Assembly (NCBI GenBank): GCA_910587055.1
Contig: CAJUKY010000008.1
Location: 16,066 to 80,065 of the forward strand
Direction: 5' to 3'
Length of the DNA stretch: 64,000 nucleotides
Source of the DNA: Candidatus Gastranaerophilales bacterium
Lineage (GTDB): Bacteria; Cyanobacteriota; Vampirovibrionia; Gastranaerophilales; Gastranaerophilaceae
In this document: piece by piece, positions 18,651 through 27,952 of the stretch
How the letters are laid out: every line of letters starts with the position of its first letter
Numbering within the stretch: the first letter of the stretch is position 1
Program-made: the position numbers and the translations under genes
Notes under the pieces: model-generated
What the model saw: only the letters and a program-made list of their open reading frames with translations
Told to the model about the DNA's origin: nothing
The model's database searches: none

Positions 18651-19376
18651 TTAGAATTGCACCTCCGGAATATCTATATTGCTTATATCGTCTGTTCCAG
18701 TCTCCGATGTATTATCCTGACTTGTTGTGCTGTCTGTATTTTCAGGTGTATTTTCATTACTGCTGTTCTCATTAGTTTCTTCGTTTTCGTTATCTTCCGT
18801 GCCGTCATTTTCTTCTGTATCGTTATCTTCAGACGGGTTATCGGTATAGGGCTTTATTATATATACGGTTTCAAAAAAATCATTTGGTATTTCAAAAGAA
18901 TTTTGCCTTAAAATGGCGCTGTTAACAGGAATAATGGCCATATAGTTATAATCCTGAGGATTAAAATTTTCTAAACCGTTGAAAATTTTAAATGTGGATG
19001 TGTATCTGTACAATCCTATTAATAAATCAATATCTCCTGAACTTATAAGCTTTATTTCAAGAGAATCTTTATTCGGCGCATATCTTTCGCCAAGGAGGAT
19101 TTCAGCATACTGCTTAATATCTTTTGCTGTTTTTTCTTTTAATTCAAGCGGGGCTAGGGATGCATCTTCTTCTTTTACTATTTTATTTTTCAGCGCCATA
19201 AAACTTATAGCTTCATTGAGCGAGGCGTTAAATTTATAGTTTGTCTGAATTGTGATTGCTATTTGATAAACAATTCCTATAAAAAACATAATAAAAGGTG
19301 CAAGCAGAGCCAACTCCACAATATGCTGAGCTTTTTTTAATTTAGAACCACATATTTTAGTCAGATTCACTTGCAC
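18651..19376 (-). CDS. TadE-like pseudopilin protein with acidic low-complexity tail
   Basis: The 241-residue product has the TadE-type N terminus: basic residues, then KKAQHIVELALLAPFIMFFIGIV with the conserved V-E and P in the hydrophobic helix. The last 60 residues are almost entirely Asp, Glu, Asn, Ser and Thr. The start is a GTG with little Shine-Dalgarno support; a second GTG two codons later is equally possible. It is cotranscribed with the TadG-like gene 2 bp downstream. Probable role in a surface fibre or its assembly, inferred from the N terminus only. Confidence 0.65.
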   Translation of the reverse strand: MQVNLTKICGSKLKKAQHIVELALLAPFIMFFIGIVYQIAITIQTNYKFNASLNEAISFMALKNKIVKEEDASLAPLELKEKTAKDIKQYAEILLGERYAPNKDSLEIKLISSGDIDLLIGLYRYTSTFKIFNGLENFNPQDYNYMAIIPVNSAILRQNSFEIPNDFFETVYIIKPYTDNPSEDNDTEENDGTEDNENEETNENSSNENTPENTDSTTSQDNTSETGTDDISNIDIPEVQF

Positions 19377-19401
19377 CTTAAATTATAAAAATTATAAAGT
19401 T

Positions 19402-20118
19402 TTATTTTGTTTCTTTAACTTCTTTAGCAGTATCCTTAGCGTTTCCGAAAGAATATGTTAAATTTTTGTAGGTAATATCAAGCGGGAGGAAATCCGGATC
19501 TTTTAAGAAAACATAAAAGTAATCAGAACTTCCTGTTTTGATAACACCTGCTGAAGTTATGGTATGAGATGATATTCCTTTTGCAATTGCACCTATCTGG
19601 CTTGTTGCGGCGGTGTCCGCGTTACTTCTTGCAGAGGCGGTATTTACCATATTATTTACATTCTGGTAAGCATTTTGAATATCCGCAAAAGCACCGAGCG
19701 TCGGAGCTATGTTTGAAAGACCGTTGTATGTTCCCGTTTCATAGCTTTGATAAGCATTCAAATAAGCAGAAGGTGTAAGCGGTTTCAGAGTTTCATTTCC
19801 GGCCTTAATTACAAGATCCTTCATATAAAAAACATAGTCTGCCGCTGTTGAATTATTTTTGATATTTATATAAACGACAAGGGCATCAGGAAGAGGGGTT
19901 TTTGCAACCCCCAGCTTCATATCAATATTATCTTCTTCCAGTGTTTTTGTATATGTTGAAAATGTAAACAGTTCGCTTGTTTGAATTGAGGCGCTTTTTT
20001 TAGTGTCAAAATCATCGCCTACGTAGCTTAAAGATGTACAGCCCGATAAAAGAACAAGACAGCCCGCTAAAACAAAGCTTAAAAATAAATTTTTAGTTAA
20101 ATTTAGCTTTTTCTTCAT
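19402..20118 (-). CDS. Putative lipoprotein
   Basis: Not recognised beyond being a lipoprotein: residues 1-27 form a signal peptide ending in LLSGC (lipobox), and the Cys is followed by T-S. The mature 210 residues are rich in Asn, Thr and Ala with a short Tyr-rich strand near the end. The ATG lies inside the last 26 bp of pnp, but has a near-perfect AAAGGAG Shine-Dalgarno 6 nt upstream, so this overlap is probably genuine coupling. It is transcribed with pnp and followed by the TadE/TadG pair. Confidence 0.8.
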   Translation of the reverse strand: MKKKLNLTKNLFLSFVLAGCLVLLSGCTSLSYVGDDFDTKKSASIQTSELFTFSTYTKTLEEDNIDMKLGVAKTPLPDALVVYINIKNNSTAADYVFYMKDLVIKAGNETLKPLTPSAYLNAYQSYETGTYNGLSNIAPTLGAFADIQNAYQNVNNMVNTASARSNADTAATSQIGAIAKGISSHTITSAGVIKTGSSDYFYVFLKDPDFLPLDITYKNLTYSFGNAKDTAKEVKETK

Positions 20119-22234
20119 CGCTTACTCCTTTAATTGTAAGGTTTACTCTGCCTTTATCGTCGATTTTTACAACTTTAACAATAACAGTATCGCCTATGTT
20201 CAATTTTGATTCAACGGTGTCAATTCTTTCGGGGCATACTTGAGAAATATGAACCATACCGTCTTTTCCGGGAGCTAATTCAACAAATGCGCCAATCGGG
20301 ATAATTCTAACAACTTTACCTTTGTAAACACATCCGGGTTCCGCTTTGAAGGTTAAATCTTTAATCATCTTGATTGCGATATCTGCGCCTTCTTTATCGT
20401 TTGATGTGATTGTAACGGTTCCGTCATCTTTGATATCAATTTCAGCGCCTGAAGCGTCAATTATGCTTCTAATCATTTTGCCGCCGGGTCCGATTACTGT
20501 TCCTATATCTTCTGTAGGAATTGTCATAGAGAATAATCTGGGAGCAAATTCTGATAAATCTTTATTAGGTTCTGAGATTGCTTCTTTCATTTTGCTCATG
20601 ATATAAATTCTGCCGTCTTTTGCTTGATATAAAGCTCTTCTTAAGGTTTCATTTGAGATGCCTTTAATCTTCATATCCATTTGAAGGGCAGTAATTCCTG
20701 TGTCGTTACCCGTTACTTTAAAGTCCATATCGCCTAAAAAGTCTTCAATGCCTTGAATATCGGTTAAAACAACGTCCGTATCTCCTTCTTTGATAAGACC
20801 CATTGCAACGCCGCCTATCATACATTTAACGGGAACACCGGCATTCATTAACGCCATAGAGCTTGCACAGGTTGAACCCATTGAAGTTGAGCCGTTTGAT
20901 TCCAATACATCGGATGTTACTCTTATTGCGTAAGGGAAATCTTTTTCATCAGGCAAAGCGGGAACGTTGGCACGTTCAGCAAGGTTGCCGTGACCGATTT
21001 CACGTCTTCCGGGGCCTCTTAACGGTTTTACTTCGCCGACGGAGAAACCGGGGAATATGTATTTATGCATATAGCTTTTTTTAGTCAGTGGGTCAACACC
21101 GTCCAGTTCTTGAGCCATGGCGGGCCCTGCTAAAGTTGCGCAGGATAAAATCTGAGTCTGGCCTCTTGTAAATACGGCACTTCCGTGTGCTCTCGGGATT
21201 ACGCCCACTTCGCACCAGATGGGGCGCACTTCAAAAACTTTTCTGCCATCGGCACGTACGCCTTCATTTATAATCATTGCTCTCATGATTTTCTTTTCAA
21301 GAGCTTTAAATTCTTCCGCTACAAAATCAATCCCTGTTTCTTCCATCATAGTTTTAATAGGATGGTCATCAGCGAGGGCTGTTACTTTATCTTTAACAAT
21401 TTGTTTTGCTTCATCAAGTTTATTTTTTCTGTATTCGCGGTCAAAATTATGATAAGCATCTGATATCATATCGTAGCAATTTTCTTTAATAATTGCTGCT
21501 AATTCGCTTGTATCATAAGGATTTACAAAGTTTTCTTTTTCTACGCCGCACTGTTTTGCAAATTCAATTTGTGCTTCGCATTGTTTTTTAATTTCTACCT
21601 GTGCAAATTCAACGGCAGCCATAATATCGTCTTCCGTTACGAATTTACACCCTGCTTCAACCATTATCACAGATTCCATTGTACCTGCCACAACGATATC
21701 CATATCTGATTTTTCAGCTTCCTGATGGGTCGGGTTTGCAATGAAATTGCCATCTATTCTGCCAACGCGGACAGCACCCACAGGGCCTTCAAAAGGAGCA
21801 CCTGAAAGCATTAAAGCGGTTGATGCACCTAAAATTGCCAATGTATCAGGCTGATTTTTTTGATCATAGCTGAATAATTGAACAACAACCTGAACGTCAT
21901 TTCTGTATCCTTTAGGCCACAAGGGTCTTATGGGTCTATCGATAAGTCTTGAAACCAATATTGCTTTTTCTGAAGATTTTCCTTCGGTTCTTGTAAAGCC
22001 TCCGGGAATTCTTCCTATAGCAGACATTCTTTCTTCATAATCAATTAATAACGGGAAAAAATCTATCCCAACACGCGGTTCTTTACTAACCACGGAGTGG
22101 ATAAAAAGCATAGTGTCTTCACATCTTACGGTAACAGATGATGTTGCACTCTGCGCATATTTTCCTGTTTCAATTTCTACAACCTTCCCGCCGATTGTAA
22201 CTTGCATTTTTTTAGATTCTGGCATGTTTTCCAT
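20093..22234 (-). CDS. pnp: Polyribonucleotide nucleotidyltransferase
   Basis: Phosphorolytic 3'-5' exoribonuclease and RNA-tailing enzyme. The 713 residues give two RNase PH domains (the first with RIPGGFTRTEGKSSEKAILVSRLIDR, the second with EVRPIWCEVGVIPRAHGSAVFTRG and the catalytic DFLGDMDFK region), an alpha-helical linker, a KH domain (GTVIGPGGKMIRSI) and an S1 domain (VYKGKVVRIIPIGAFVEL). The start is the first of three close in-frame ATGs; the second (MPESKK) or third (MQVTIGG) would remove 3 or 9 residues. It is followed by an overlapping lipoprotein gene. Confidence 0.97.
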   Translation of the reverse strand: MENMPESKKMQVTIGGKVVEIETGKYAQSATSSVTVRCEDTMLFIHSVVSKEPRVGIDFFPLLIDYEERMSAIGRIPGGFTRTEGKSSEKAILVSRLIDRPIRPLWPKGYRNDVQVVVQLFSYDQKNQPDTLAILGASTALMLSGAPFEGPVGAVRVGRIDGNFIANPTHQEAEKSDMDIVVAGTMESVIMVEAGCKFVTEDDIMAAVEFAQVEIKKQCEAQIEFAKQCGVEKENFVNPYDTSELAAIIKENCYDMISDAYHNFDREYRKNKLDEAKQIVKDKVTALADDHPIKTMMEETGIDFVAEEFKALEKKIMRAMIINEGVRADGRKVFEVRPIWCEVGVIPRAHGSAVFTRGQTQILSCATLAGPAMAQELDGVDPLTKKSYMHKYIFPGFSVGEVKPLRGPGRREIGHGNLAERANVPALPDEKDFPYAIRVTSDVLESNGSTSMGSTCASSMALMNAGVPVKCMIGGVAMGLIKEGDTDVVLTDIQGIEDFLGDMDFKVTGNDTGITALQMDMKIKGISNETLRRALYQAKDGRIYIMSKMKEAISEPNKDLSEFAPRLFSMTIPTEDIGTVIGPGGKMIRSIIDASGAEIDIKDDGTVTITSNDKEGADIAIKMIKDLTFKAEPGCVYKGKVVRIIPIGAFVELAPGKDGMVHISQVCPERIDTVESKLNIGDTVIVKVVKIDDKGRVNLTIKGVSDEEKAKFN

Positions 22235-22348
22235 TTTTCTTTTTCTTTCTTAATTTTCTAACACTTCTTATTTTCCTTAATTCTATAATAAAGACGGATT
22301 AAAGAAAAGAAAAATTTTGAAAGGCGCTCCACGCATCATAAAATCTGC

Positions 22349-22382
22349 AAAAAAAGAGCGCCAAGGTTACAAAAGGCGCTCC
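22349..22382 (-). terminator. Intrinsic terminator of the glycine-rich prepilin gene
   Basis: Read on the minus strand, GAGCGCC (22381-22375) pairs with GGCGCTC (22362-22356) across a 12-nt loop and is followed by seven T. A third copy of the same heptamer lies at 22323-22329. It separates the prepilin gene from pnp. Confidence 0.75.
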
Positions 22383-22452
22383 AAGAAAAGTTGTTCATCT
22401 AAAATTAATTATTCTGCCGTTATAAGCAGGCTTTATGAATACAAATAAAGAT

Positions 22453-25062
22453 TTATAATACGCTTTTATATTCAAGGATTACAAAACCGTCTCCGCCATT
22501 TCCGCCTGTTCCCTGTGTATTATTGAGTACGGCACCCCCGCCCCCGCCTGCTCCGAAAGTTCCGTTTCCGCCGTCAGAATTTGCATTTATTGAGTGCGGA
22601 ATACATATTGAATTATACAAAGGAGCGGTGATGCTTGTTCCTCCGCATCCGGGTCTTACGGGTCCTGCCGTTATATCAAGCCCGTCATTTGATTGAATTG
22701 TCTGTGCGCATTGCGTATTTCCTTCTCCGTCTTTGCTTTTATACAAACAATTTATATATCCGCCTGTGCCTCCGTATTCATCGTTTCCTTTTTGTCCTGA
22801 TATTATATTTATATTTTCCGTTACAAATTCTTTGTAAATATCACTGTAATTATCAGGGTATTTTGTTTCAAGGCCGTGGCCTCCTTTGTCTGTATGTCCG
22901 TCTTCTCCTTTTATTCCGCCGCGTGCTGTGATAACGGTATTTTTTCCTCCTGATTTAACGGAAATGCTTGTATCTCCTCCTTTTCCTCCGTTGATTGAGG
23001 ATTTACCGCCCTTGCCGATATTAATTATCATTTTTCTGTTATCGGGTTCAAAATTGGTTAATGTTTTCTGTACAAATTCACCCATGGTTCCGCCTCCGCC
23101 GTTAGAGCCACCCCATTCTATGTATATATATCCTGAAGCCCCTGCTGCACCTTTACCGAATGTTCCGTCTCCGATGGTTTGAGAACCCGAACCGCCTCCT
23201 CCGCCTGCACCGTAATTATTTGCTGCAGGTGATAAGCCGTCTTTAGATGTATTTCCTCCCGCACCTCCCGGTACAAGATTTCCTTTAATATCCTGAGAAT
23301 ATCCTCCGCTTCCTCCATAACTTGCATTTGATGCATCAACAGCTAAATTTCCGTTGCTTCCTGCAGCATATGAATTATTATCCTTATAATTAACTCCTGT
23401 CCAATTCACTCCGATTATCGGATTTCTAAAACTTCCTCCTTGGGAAGGAGAAGTTTGAGAAGATGAATATTCTCCTCCATACCCTCCGTTAGCAGAGATA
23501 AGAGCATTTGTTCCTCTTTTTATATATGTTGCTTTACCGTTGTTACCGTTTTGCCCCGGTGTATCTTGTGTTAGTCCTCCTGCCCCTATTTCAAATACTA
23601 ATGTTTCCCCTGCCGTAACATTTATTTCGCCTACGGTTATCTGGCCTGCTGCTCCGCCGCCTCCGCCGTTTGATTTTTTATAATATTGGCATTTTAATCC
23701 GTTTTTAACAGATGAAGCTGAGTACCATATATGAATTGCACCGGTTTTACCAGCGTTACAATAATTAATCCCGAAGATTGAATTTAAATCGCCATATCCA
23801 CCGCCTATACCGCCAATGCCGCCCCCGCCCCCGCCCCCAAATACATATTGTGTTTCAGTATTAGTGCCAGCTAATCCTGCAACATAACCTGTACCGCCTG
23901 CACCTGCCCGCCAATCTGTGCCGCCGCGCCAAATCCCGCTTCCACCTAATCCAGCATTTGTGCCGCCGCCATCTCCGCCTTTACCACCTTCACCCCATGC
24001 AGCATTTGAGAATCTGTGTCCGTGATGAGACCCTCCGCCTCCGCCTCCGCCTGGTGCCATAAACCATACTTCATTGCCATACCCCCCGCCAGTTGCACCG
24101 CCGCCCCCGCCCCCGCCGGTTGACTCGGCACAAGGGTTTGCCTGTACTTTAGCCCATCCGCGAGTACCTGCTTGTCCTGATAATCCTTTCCATCCTGTGC
24201 CTCCATGACCGCCTGTAGCATAATAGATTATGTTAGATGTTGTACAATCCCCAGCTTCCAGACCTGTTCCCCCACCTGCTCCTACTCCTAATGATATTTT
24301 TGAAGCAGGTGCCTGCTTGTTTAGGACTACATCTTTAATATATCCGCCGGAACCGCCCTTGCCTCCATTCATAACTTCTCCGCCTCCACCTCCGCCGCAT
24401 GCGGTTGCCTTATTTAATATTATATTTGTATCATCAAGAAATTTGGAAAATTTTGTATTGGGGGATATTGTTTCATTATTTGATGCAATAATCCATTTAT
24501 TGGAAATATTGGATGTTTTGCATTTGTTATCAAGTTCAGGTGCAGTATAGTTATCAGGAGGGATTATACTGTTTGCGAACGTATAATCACCTGCTGATAA
24601 TATTTCCCCTTCCGCATTATTTAAGGCAGGAATATCAGCTGTTTGCCATGCTGTTTCTAATCCGCCTGAAGCGCCGCCTCCGCCGCCGCCTATCATAAAG
24701 ACGCGGAGTTTTGTAACGCCTTCGGGGACTGTAAATGTACCGTTTGATGTAAATGTTTTATTGCCGTAGAGGGCATTTCCGCCTGAGCCCCCGCCGCCCA
24801 TCATAGTGAGCGTTATTCTGTTTACATCCTGAGGTATATTGAATTCCTGCTGTTCCGTTGAATCCGTAAATATTGTTACGATAGAATCCTTGTCATACTG
24901 TGCGGATTCACTCAGTACTTTAATTTCAGAATCTGCCATCCGCCGGGTCATAACGGGAGCAAGAGCCGCCAGAAGAAGCGAGGCAACAAGAAGTGCCATA
25001 AGCATTTCAATTAAAGAGAACGCAGCTGAATTCAGCCATAAAAAATTAAATTTCTTTTTCAT
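22453..25062 (-). CDS. Giant glycine-rich protein with a type IV prepilin N terminus
   Basis: The 869-residue product starts with a short basic leader and AFSLIEMLMALLVASLLLAA, the prepilin methylation/cleavage signature. Here Ala replaces the usual Gly at -1, and the pilin Glu is at +5. A short helix-like stretch follows, then about 800 residues of glycine-rich repeats: long Gly-Gly-Gly tracts alternate with short Thr, Asn, Tyr and Ser blocks. Cysteines recur singly. The glycine tracts give the DNA high local GC and long runs of pseudo-ORFs on the other strand. It likely forms a processed, surface-exposed fibre or coat. The leader call is strong; the function is unknown. Confidence 0.85.
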   Translation of the reverse strand: MKKKFNFLWLNSAAFSLIEMLMALLVASLLLAALAPVMTRRMADSEIKVLSESAQYDKDSIVTIFTDSTEQQEFNIPQDVNRITLTMMGGGGSGGNALYGNKTFTSNGTFTVPEGVTKLRVFMIGGGGGGASGGLETAWQTADIPALNNAEGEILSAGDYTFANSIIPPDNYTAPELDNKCKTSNISNKWIIASNNETISPNTKFSKFLDDTNIILNKATACGGGGGGEVMNGGKGGSGGYIKDVVLNKQAPASKISLGVGAGGGTGLEAGDCTTSNIIYYATGGHGGTGWKGLSGQAGTRGWAKVQANPCAESTGGGGGGGATGGGYGNEVWFMAPGGGGGGGSHHGHRFSNAAWGEGGKGGDGGGTNAGLGGSGIWRGGTDWRAGAGGTGYVAGLAGTNTETQYVFGGGGGGGIGGIGGGYGDLNSIFGINYCNAGKTGAIHIWYSASSVKNGLKCQYYKKSNGGGGGAAGQITVGEINVTAGETLVFEIGAGGLTQDTPGQNGNNGKATYIKRGTNALISANGGYGGEYSSSQTSPSQGGSFRNPIIGVNWTGVNYKDNNSYAAGSNGNLAVDASNASYGGSGGYSQDIKGNLVPGGAGGNTSKDGLSPAANNYGAGGGGGSGSQTIGDGTFGKGAAGASGYIYIEWGGSNGGGGTMGEFVQKTLTNFEPDNRKMIINIGKGGKSSINGGKGGDTSISVKSGGKNTVITARGGIKGEDGHTDKGGHGLETKYPDNYSDIYKEFVTENINIISGQKGNDEYGGTGGYINCLYKSKDGEGNTQCAQTIQSNDGLDITAGPVRPGCGGTSITAPLYNSICIPHSINANSDGGNGTFGAGGGGGAVLNNTQGTGGNGGDGFVILEYKSVL

Positions 25063-25139
25063 TTTAACCTTTTTTCTTACAACTATTCAATTACATCTAA
25101 ACTTTTCAATCTAAGATTTAGTAACCTGTCCTATATACA

Positions 25140-25171
25140 TATACGTATATAATTATATACAATATTGTATA
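25140..25171. promoter_or_regulatory. Palindromic operator-like sites before a mini-regulator gene
   Basis: TATACGTATA (25140-25149) and the 16-nt perfect palindrome TATACAATATTGTATA (25156-25171) stand between the prepilin gene and the small regulator at 25204. Similar TATAC-centred palindromes precede the related regulator at 30162, so they are candidate binding sites. Confidence 0.45.
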
Positions 25172-25203
25172 CACATTTGTACATATGTCAATAAGATTTT
25201 AGA

Positions 25204-25419
25204 ATGCTTAATATGGATGCAAATCAATTTATCAAGCATATTCAGGCGCAAACCGGTTTAACATACAGACAGCTTGCTGAATTAATGACTGAAAAAACCG
25301 GTAAAAAATATTCAAGAGAATCTTTATATGCAAGGGTGCGCAGAAAAAGTTTGAAATTTGAAGAGGCAAATATCATTGCCCAGATTGCAAATGCAAAAAT
25401 CGGAATAAAATTTGATTGA
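25204..25419 (+). CDS. Small helix-turn-helix-like regulator
   Basis: A 71-residue basic protein with a pattern of three short helices (TYRQLAELMTEKTGKKYSRE, then SLYARVRRKS, then FEEANIIAQIAN). It aligns by eye with the 69-residue product at 30162-30371: both have K-T-x-K-x-Y-x-x-x-S-L, a basic R three to five residues later, then E-E-A and a closing lysine. That layout is like a compact XRE/Cro DNA-binding domain. Start choice is uncertain (ATG at 25204 or 25213). Function is inferred. Confidence 0.6.
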   Translation: MLNMDANQFIKHIQAQTGLTYRQLAELMTEKTGKKYSRESLYARVRRKSLKFEEANIIAQIANAKIGIKFD

Positions 25420-25519
25420 ATTTTCCATCCGCAGTTATGCTTTCCCGCGCGGTTTTTTCACCCTTTTTGTGGTTTTGCTTTCCCGCAGTTTTATTCATCC
25501 TCCGCAGTTTTATTTACCG

Positions 25520-26998
25520 CTAATTTATAATTTTTACCCCGAAATGTTCAACAAGTGCATTTATTACATGCGGGTTTATTATGGTATTCGGGCATTTTGC
25601 AAAATATATTTCTTCAGGATTGCTGAATAGTGTACTCATTAAAATGTTGACGGTATTCGGGGTGCAGTGGGTCAGCACAAGTTTTATATTTTTACAGTTT
25701 CTTTCCTTTAAAATATGTATCAGAAGCTGAATTTCTACAGGAGAATCAAGCTCAATACGCACCCTGTTTTCAAATTTTTTTATAATATCTTCTTTTTTAT
25801 AAGAGCCCACAATGACATAAATATCATTGTTTCCGGCTCCTTTTATGATGTTATCAATATTTTTGATATCGTATTTTAAAGTAACTTTATCGGGGTTTTG
25901 TATATCTTCTTTTCCAAAACCTGCGGAGCTAAGCGCATTTTGAATTAAAGGTTCAAAATCATAATCTTTAATTCTTATCATTTTTTCAGGAGAGATAATT
26001 TTTGTTGTGAAAATTGTTCCGTGGTGGAGATTATCTATTTTTTGGAGAAAATTTTGAGTTGTAAAAACGGGGCCTTTAAAATTGGTAAAATCCACCTGTG
26101 CATTTTCATATCCGAAGTGCCCGATTAAATTTTTATATTTTTGAAAATGAGGATAGCAAAAAGCACTGAAAAGGCTTGAATTTGTGTAGACATTTATATT
26201 TTCGCCTTCTGCAGCTTCAAGCAGTTTATCAAGTTCATCCAAATCCGAACCTGAAACAAGAATTGATTTCCCTTCTTTTATTTCAAAATTTATACCGGTT
26301 TCAACTCTTTTACCGTAGACATTTTCAAGAGTTTCCGTTAATTTTTGCCAGATATCAAATGATATTTGTGAAAAATCACAGATGTTTTGTTTTAATTTTT
26401 CGGTTTTTTTAGATGAAATGTTGGTTAAATTTAAGAATTTTAAAATCTGGAAATTCCATTCGGAGTTTTTGTATCCGAAATGCGAAAGCTTTTCAATATT
26501 GATGCTTGTTGTCTGTGCAAAAAATGCTATAAGCTCAATTAAATCAAGCTTTTTAGGCTCATACTCTTTTCTTTTCTGGCTGACAATGGCTTCGCCCAGT
26601 CTTAAAAGGCTTGTACGGGTTGCTTTTTCAGGGAGCTTGAAGGCGTTTTCAACAAGCTCGTATTTTATGCCTTTTTCCTTTGAAACTGATAAATATTTTT
26701 CTCTTACTTCAAATTTATCTGCTTCAAGACTGTATAAAAGCTCTTTATAATCTTCCAGTTTGAAAGATGTATTTATTAAAATGACAGAAAGCGCGCGTAC
26801 GGCTTTTTGCATAATATTTTCATTCTGCAGATTATAATCTGCAAGTTTTACGATATAAAATGCAATTTGTTTAATCTCATTTAAAAGCAATTCTTCAAGC
26901 GCATAAACGGAAGGGTCGATAGAACAGCTTCCGCCTGAGCTTTCCGTGTTGCTGCAGTTATTTGTATTTTGATATTCGTTAAAAAAATTGTTTGACAT
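25520..26998 (-). CDS. Hybrid-cluster-protein-like protein lacking the metal ligands
   Basis: 492 residues that follow the hybrid cluster protein (Hcp) fold order. ILVSGSDLDELDKLLEAAEG, then NVYTNSSLFSAFCYPHFQKY (residues 269-288), GPVFTTQNF (309-317), IFTTKIISPE, VIVGSYKKED (396-404) and the closing PNTIINPHVINALVEHFGV (470-488) line up with the corresponding Hcp segments. The ligands known in Hcp are absent: His of YTHGEM is Asn, Cys of TTNC is gone, Cys of GCDG is Ser, the later Cys-bearing stretch is deleted, and the Glu-Gln-Lys segment is lost. Only two N-terminal cysteines remain. It cannot bind the hybrid cluster as known; its role is unknown. Confidence 0.75.
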   Translation of the reverse strand: MSNNFFNEYQNTNNCSNTESSGGSCSIDPSVYALEELLLNEIKQIAFYIVKLADYNLQNENIMQKAVRALSVILINTSFKLEDYKELLYSLEADKFEVREKYLSVSKEKGIKYELVENAFKLPEKATRTSLLRLGEAIVSQKRKEYEPKKLDLIELIAFFAQTTSINIEKLSHFGYKNSEWNFQILKFLNLTNISSKKTEKLKQNICDFSQISFDIWQKLTETLENVYGKRVETGINFEIKEGKSILVSGSDLDELDKLLEAAEGENINVYTNSSLFSAFCYPHFQKYKNLIGHFGYENAQVDFTNFKGPVFTTQNFLQKIDNLHHGTIFTTKIISPEKMIRIKDYDFEPLIQNALSSAGFGKEDIQNPDKVTLKYDIKNIDNIIKGAGNNDIYVIVGSYKKEDIIKKFENRVRIELDSPVEIQLLIHILKERNCKNIKLVLTHCTPNTVNILMSTLFSNPEEIYFAKCPNTIINPHVINALVEHFGVKIIN

Positions 26999-27058
26999 AA
27001 TACAGGATATTTTATTCCTTTGAAAGAAATAAAAAATCGCGCCTCAGGGCAGTATCCT

Positions 27059-27952
27059 TTAAGATAATTCCAAAGCAAGCTTTATTGCTTCAATCATGCC
27101 TTGAGGGTCTGCAATGCCTTTTCCCGCTATATCGTAGGCAGTGCCTGAGGATGGTGATGTTCTTATAATTTTTAAACCGATTGTTGTGTTTACAACATGT
27201 TTAAAGCAGAGGGCTTTAACGGGGCAGAGCCCCTGATCATGGTAGCAGGCTAAAATACAATCATAATCCTGCTTTTGATTTGTTAAATATTTTTCGCCGG
27301 CATGTGCAAAAAGCCCGTCTGCGCTCAACGGCGGGGTAATGTTTATTCCTGCAGCTTTTAATTTCTCAACGGCAGGATTCATAATTTCAATTTCTTCATA
27401 TCCTAATATGCCGTTTTCTCCGGCATGGGGATTAAATGCACACAGAGCTAATTTTGGAGATTTTATGCCGCATTTTTCAATTAAAAATTTATTTGTTCTT
27501 TCAGCTTTTTCTATGATTAAATCTTCGGTTAATTTGACATCTTTAAGTGCAAGATGGCGGGTTAAAAGAAGCACGCGCAAATCTTTTGAGATAAACATCA
27601 TTTCGGCTTTAGAGCGGTCATTACCCAAAAATTCCTGCAAAATTTCAGTTTGTCCCGAATATTTATATCCTGATTTATAAAGGGCTTCTTTTGAAACGGG
27701 AGCGGTAACTATAGCTTTTATTTTACCTTCATTTGCAAGATGAGATGCGGTTTTTAGGGTTTCAAAACAAAATTTGCCGTTATCGGAAGGGTTGATTTCA
27801 ATGGTTTCATATGATGTATTAAGCGAATTATTGAGGTTTTTGCCTATTATCAAAACATCATCTGCAGGCAAGCTCAATGCATTCAGGGCTTTAATTGTTA
27901 TTTCTTCCCCTATGCCTTTTGTATCCCCTGTTGTGATTGCGATTTTATTCAT
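27059..27952 (-). CDS. PdxA family dehydrogenase (4-phospho-threonate/erythronate type or 4-hydroxythreonine-4-phosphate)
   Basis: NAD-dependent dehydrogenase of the PdxA family. Metal-binding histidines are seen in NPHAGENG, the ADGLFAHAG loop and YHDQGLCPVKAL; the N terminus MNKIAITTGDTKGIG is canonical. The family splits into vitamin B6 synthesis (PdxA) and a PdxA2 branch that oxidises phosphorylated four-carbon acid sugars. The gene upstream is a four-carbon acid sugar kinase, the known partner of PdxA2. No pdxJ is in the window, so the catabolic role is favoured but the B6 role is not excluded. The frame is open to a TTG at 27967; the ATG at 27952 gives the family start and overlaps the kinase stop by 8 nt. 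Confidence 0.85.
   Translation of the reverse strand: MNKIAITTGDTKGIGEEITIKALNALSLPADDVLIIGKNLNNSLNTSYETIEINPSDNGKFCFETLKTASHLANEGKIKAIVTAPVSKEALYKSGYKYSGQTEILQEFLGNDRSKAEMMFISKDLRVLLLTRHLALKDVKLTEDLIIEKAERTNKFLIEKCGIKSPKLALCAFNPHAGENGILGYEEIEIMNPAVEKLKAAGINITPPLSADGLFAHAGEKYLTNQKQDYDCILACYHDQGLCPVKALCFKHVVNTTIGLKIIRTSPSSGTAYDIAGKGIADPQGMIEAIKLALELS

Noticed and set aside
22635..24698. Proline-rich plus-strand ORFs opposite the glycine-rich prepilin
   Set aside because: They are the complement of glycine codons (GGN to NCC) and have no ribosome sites or domains.
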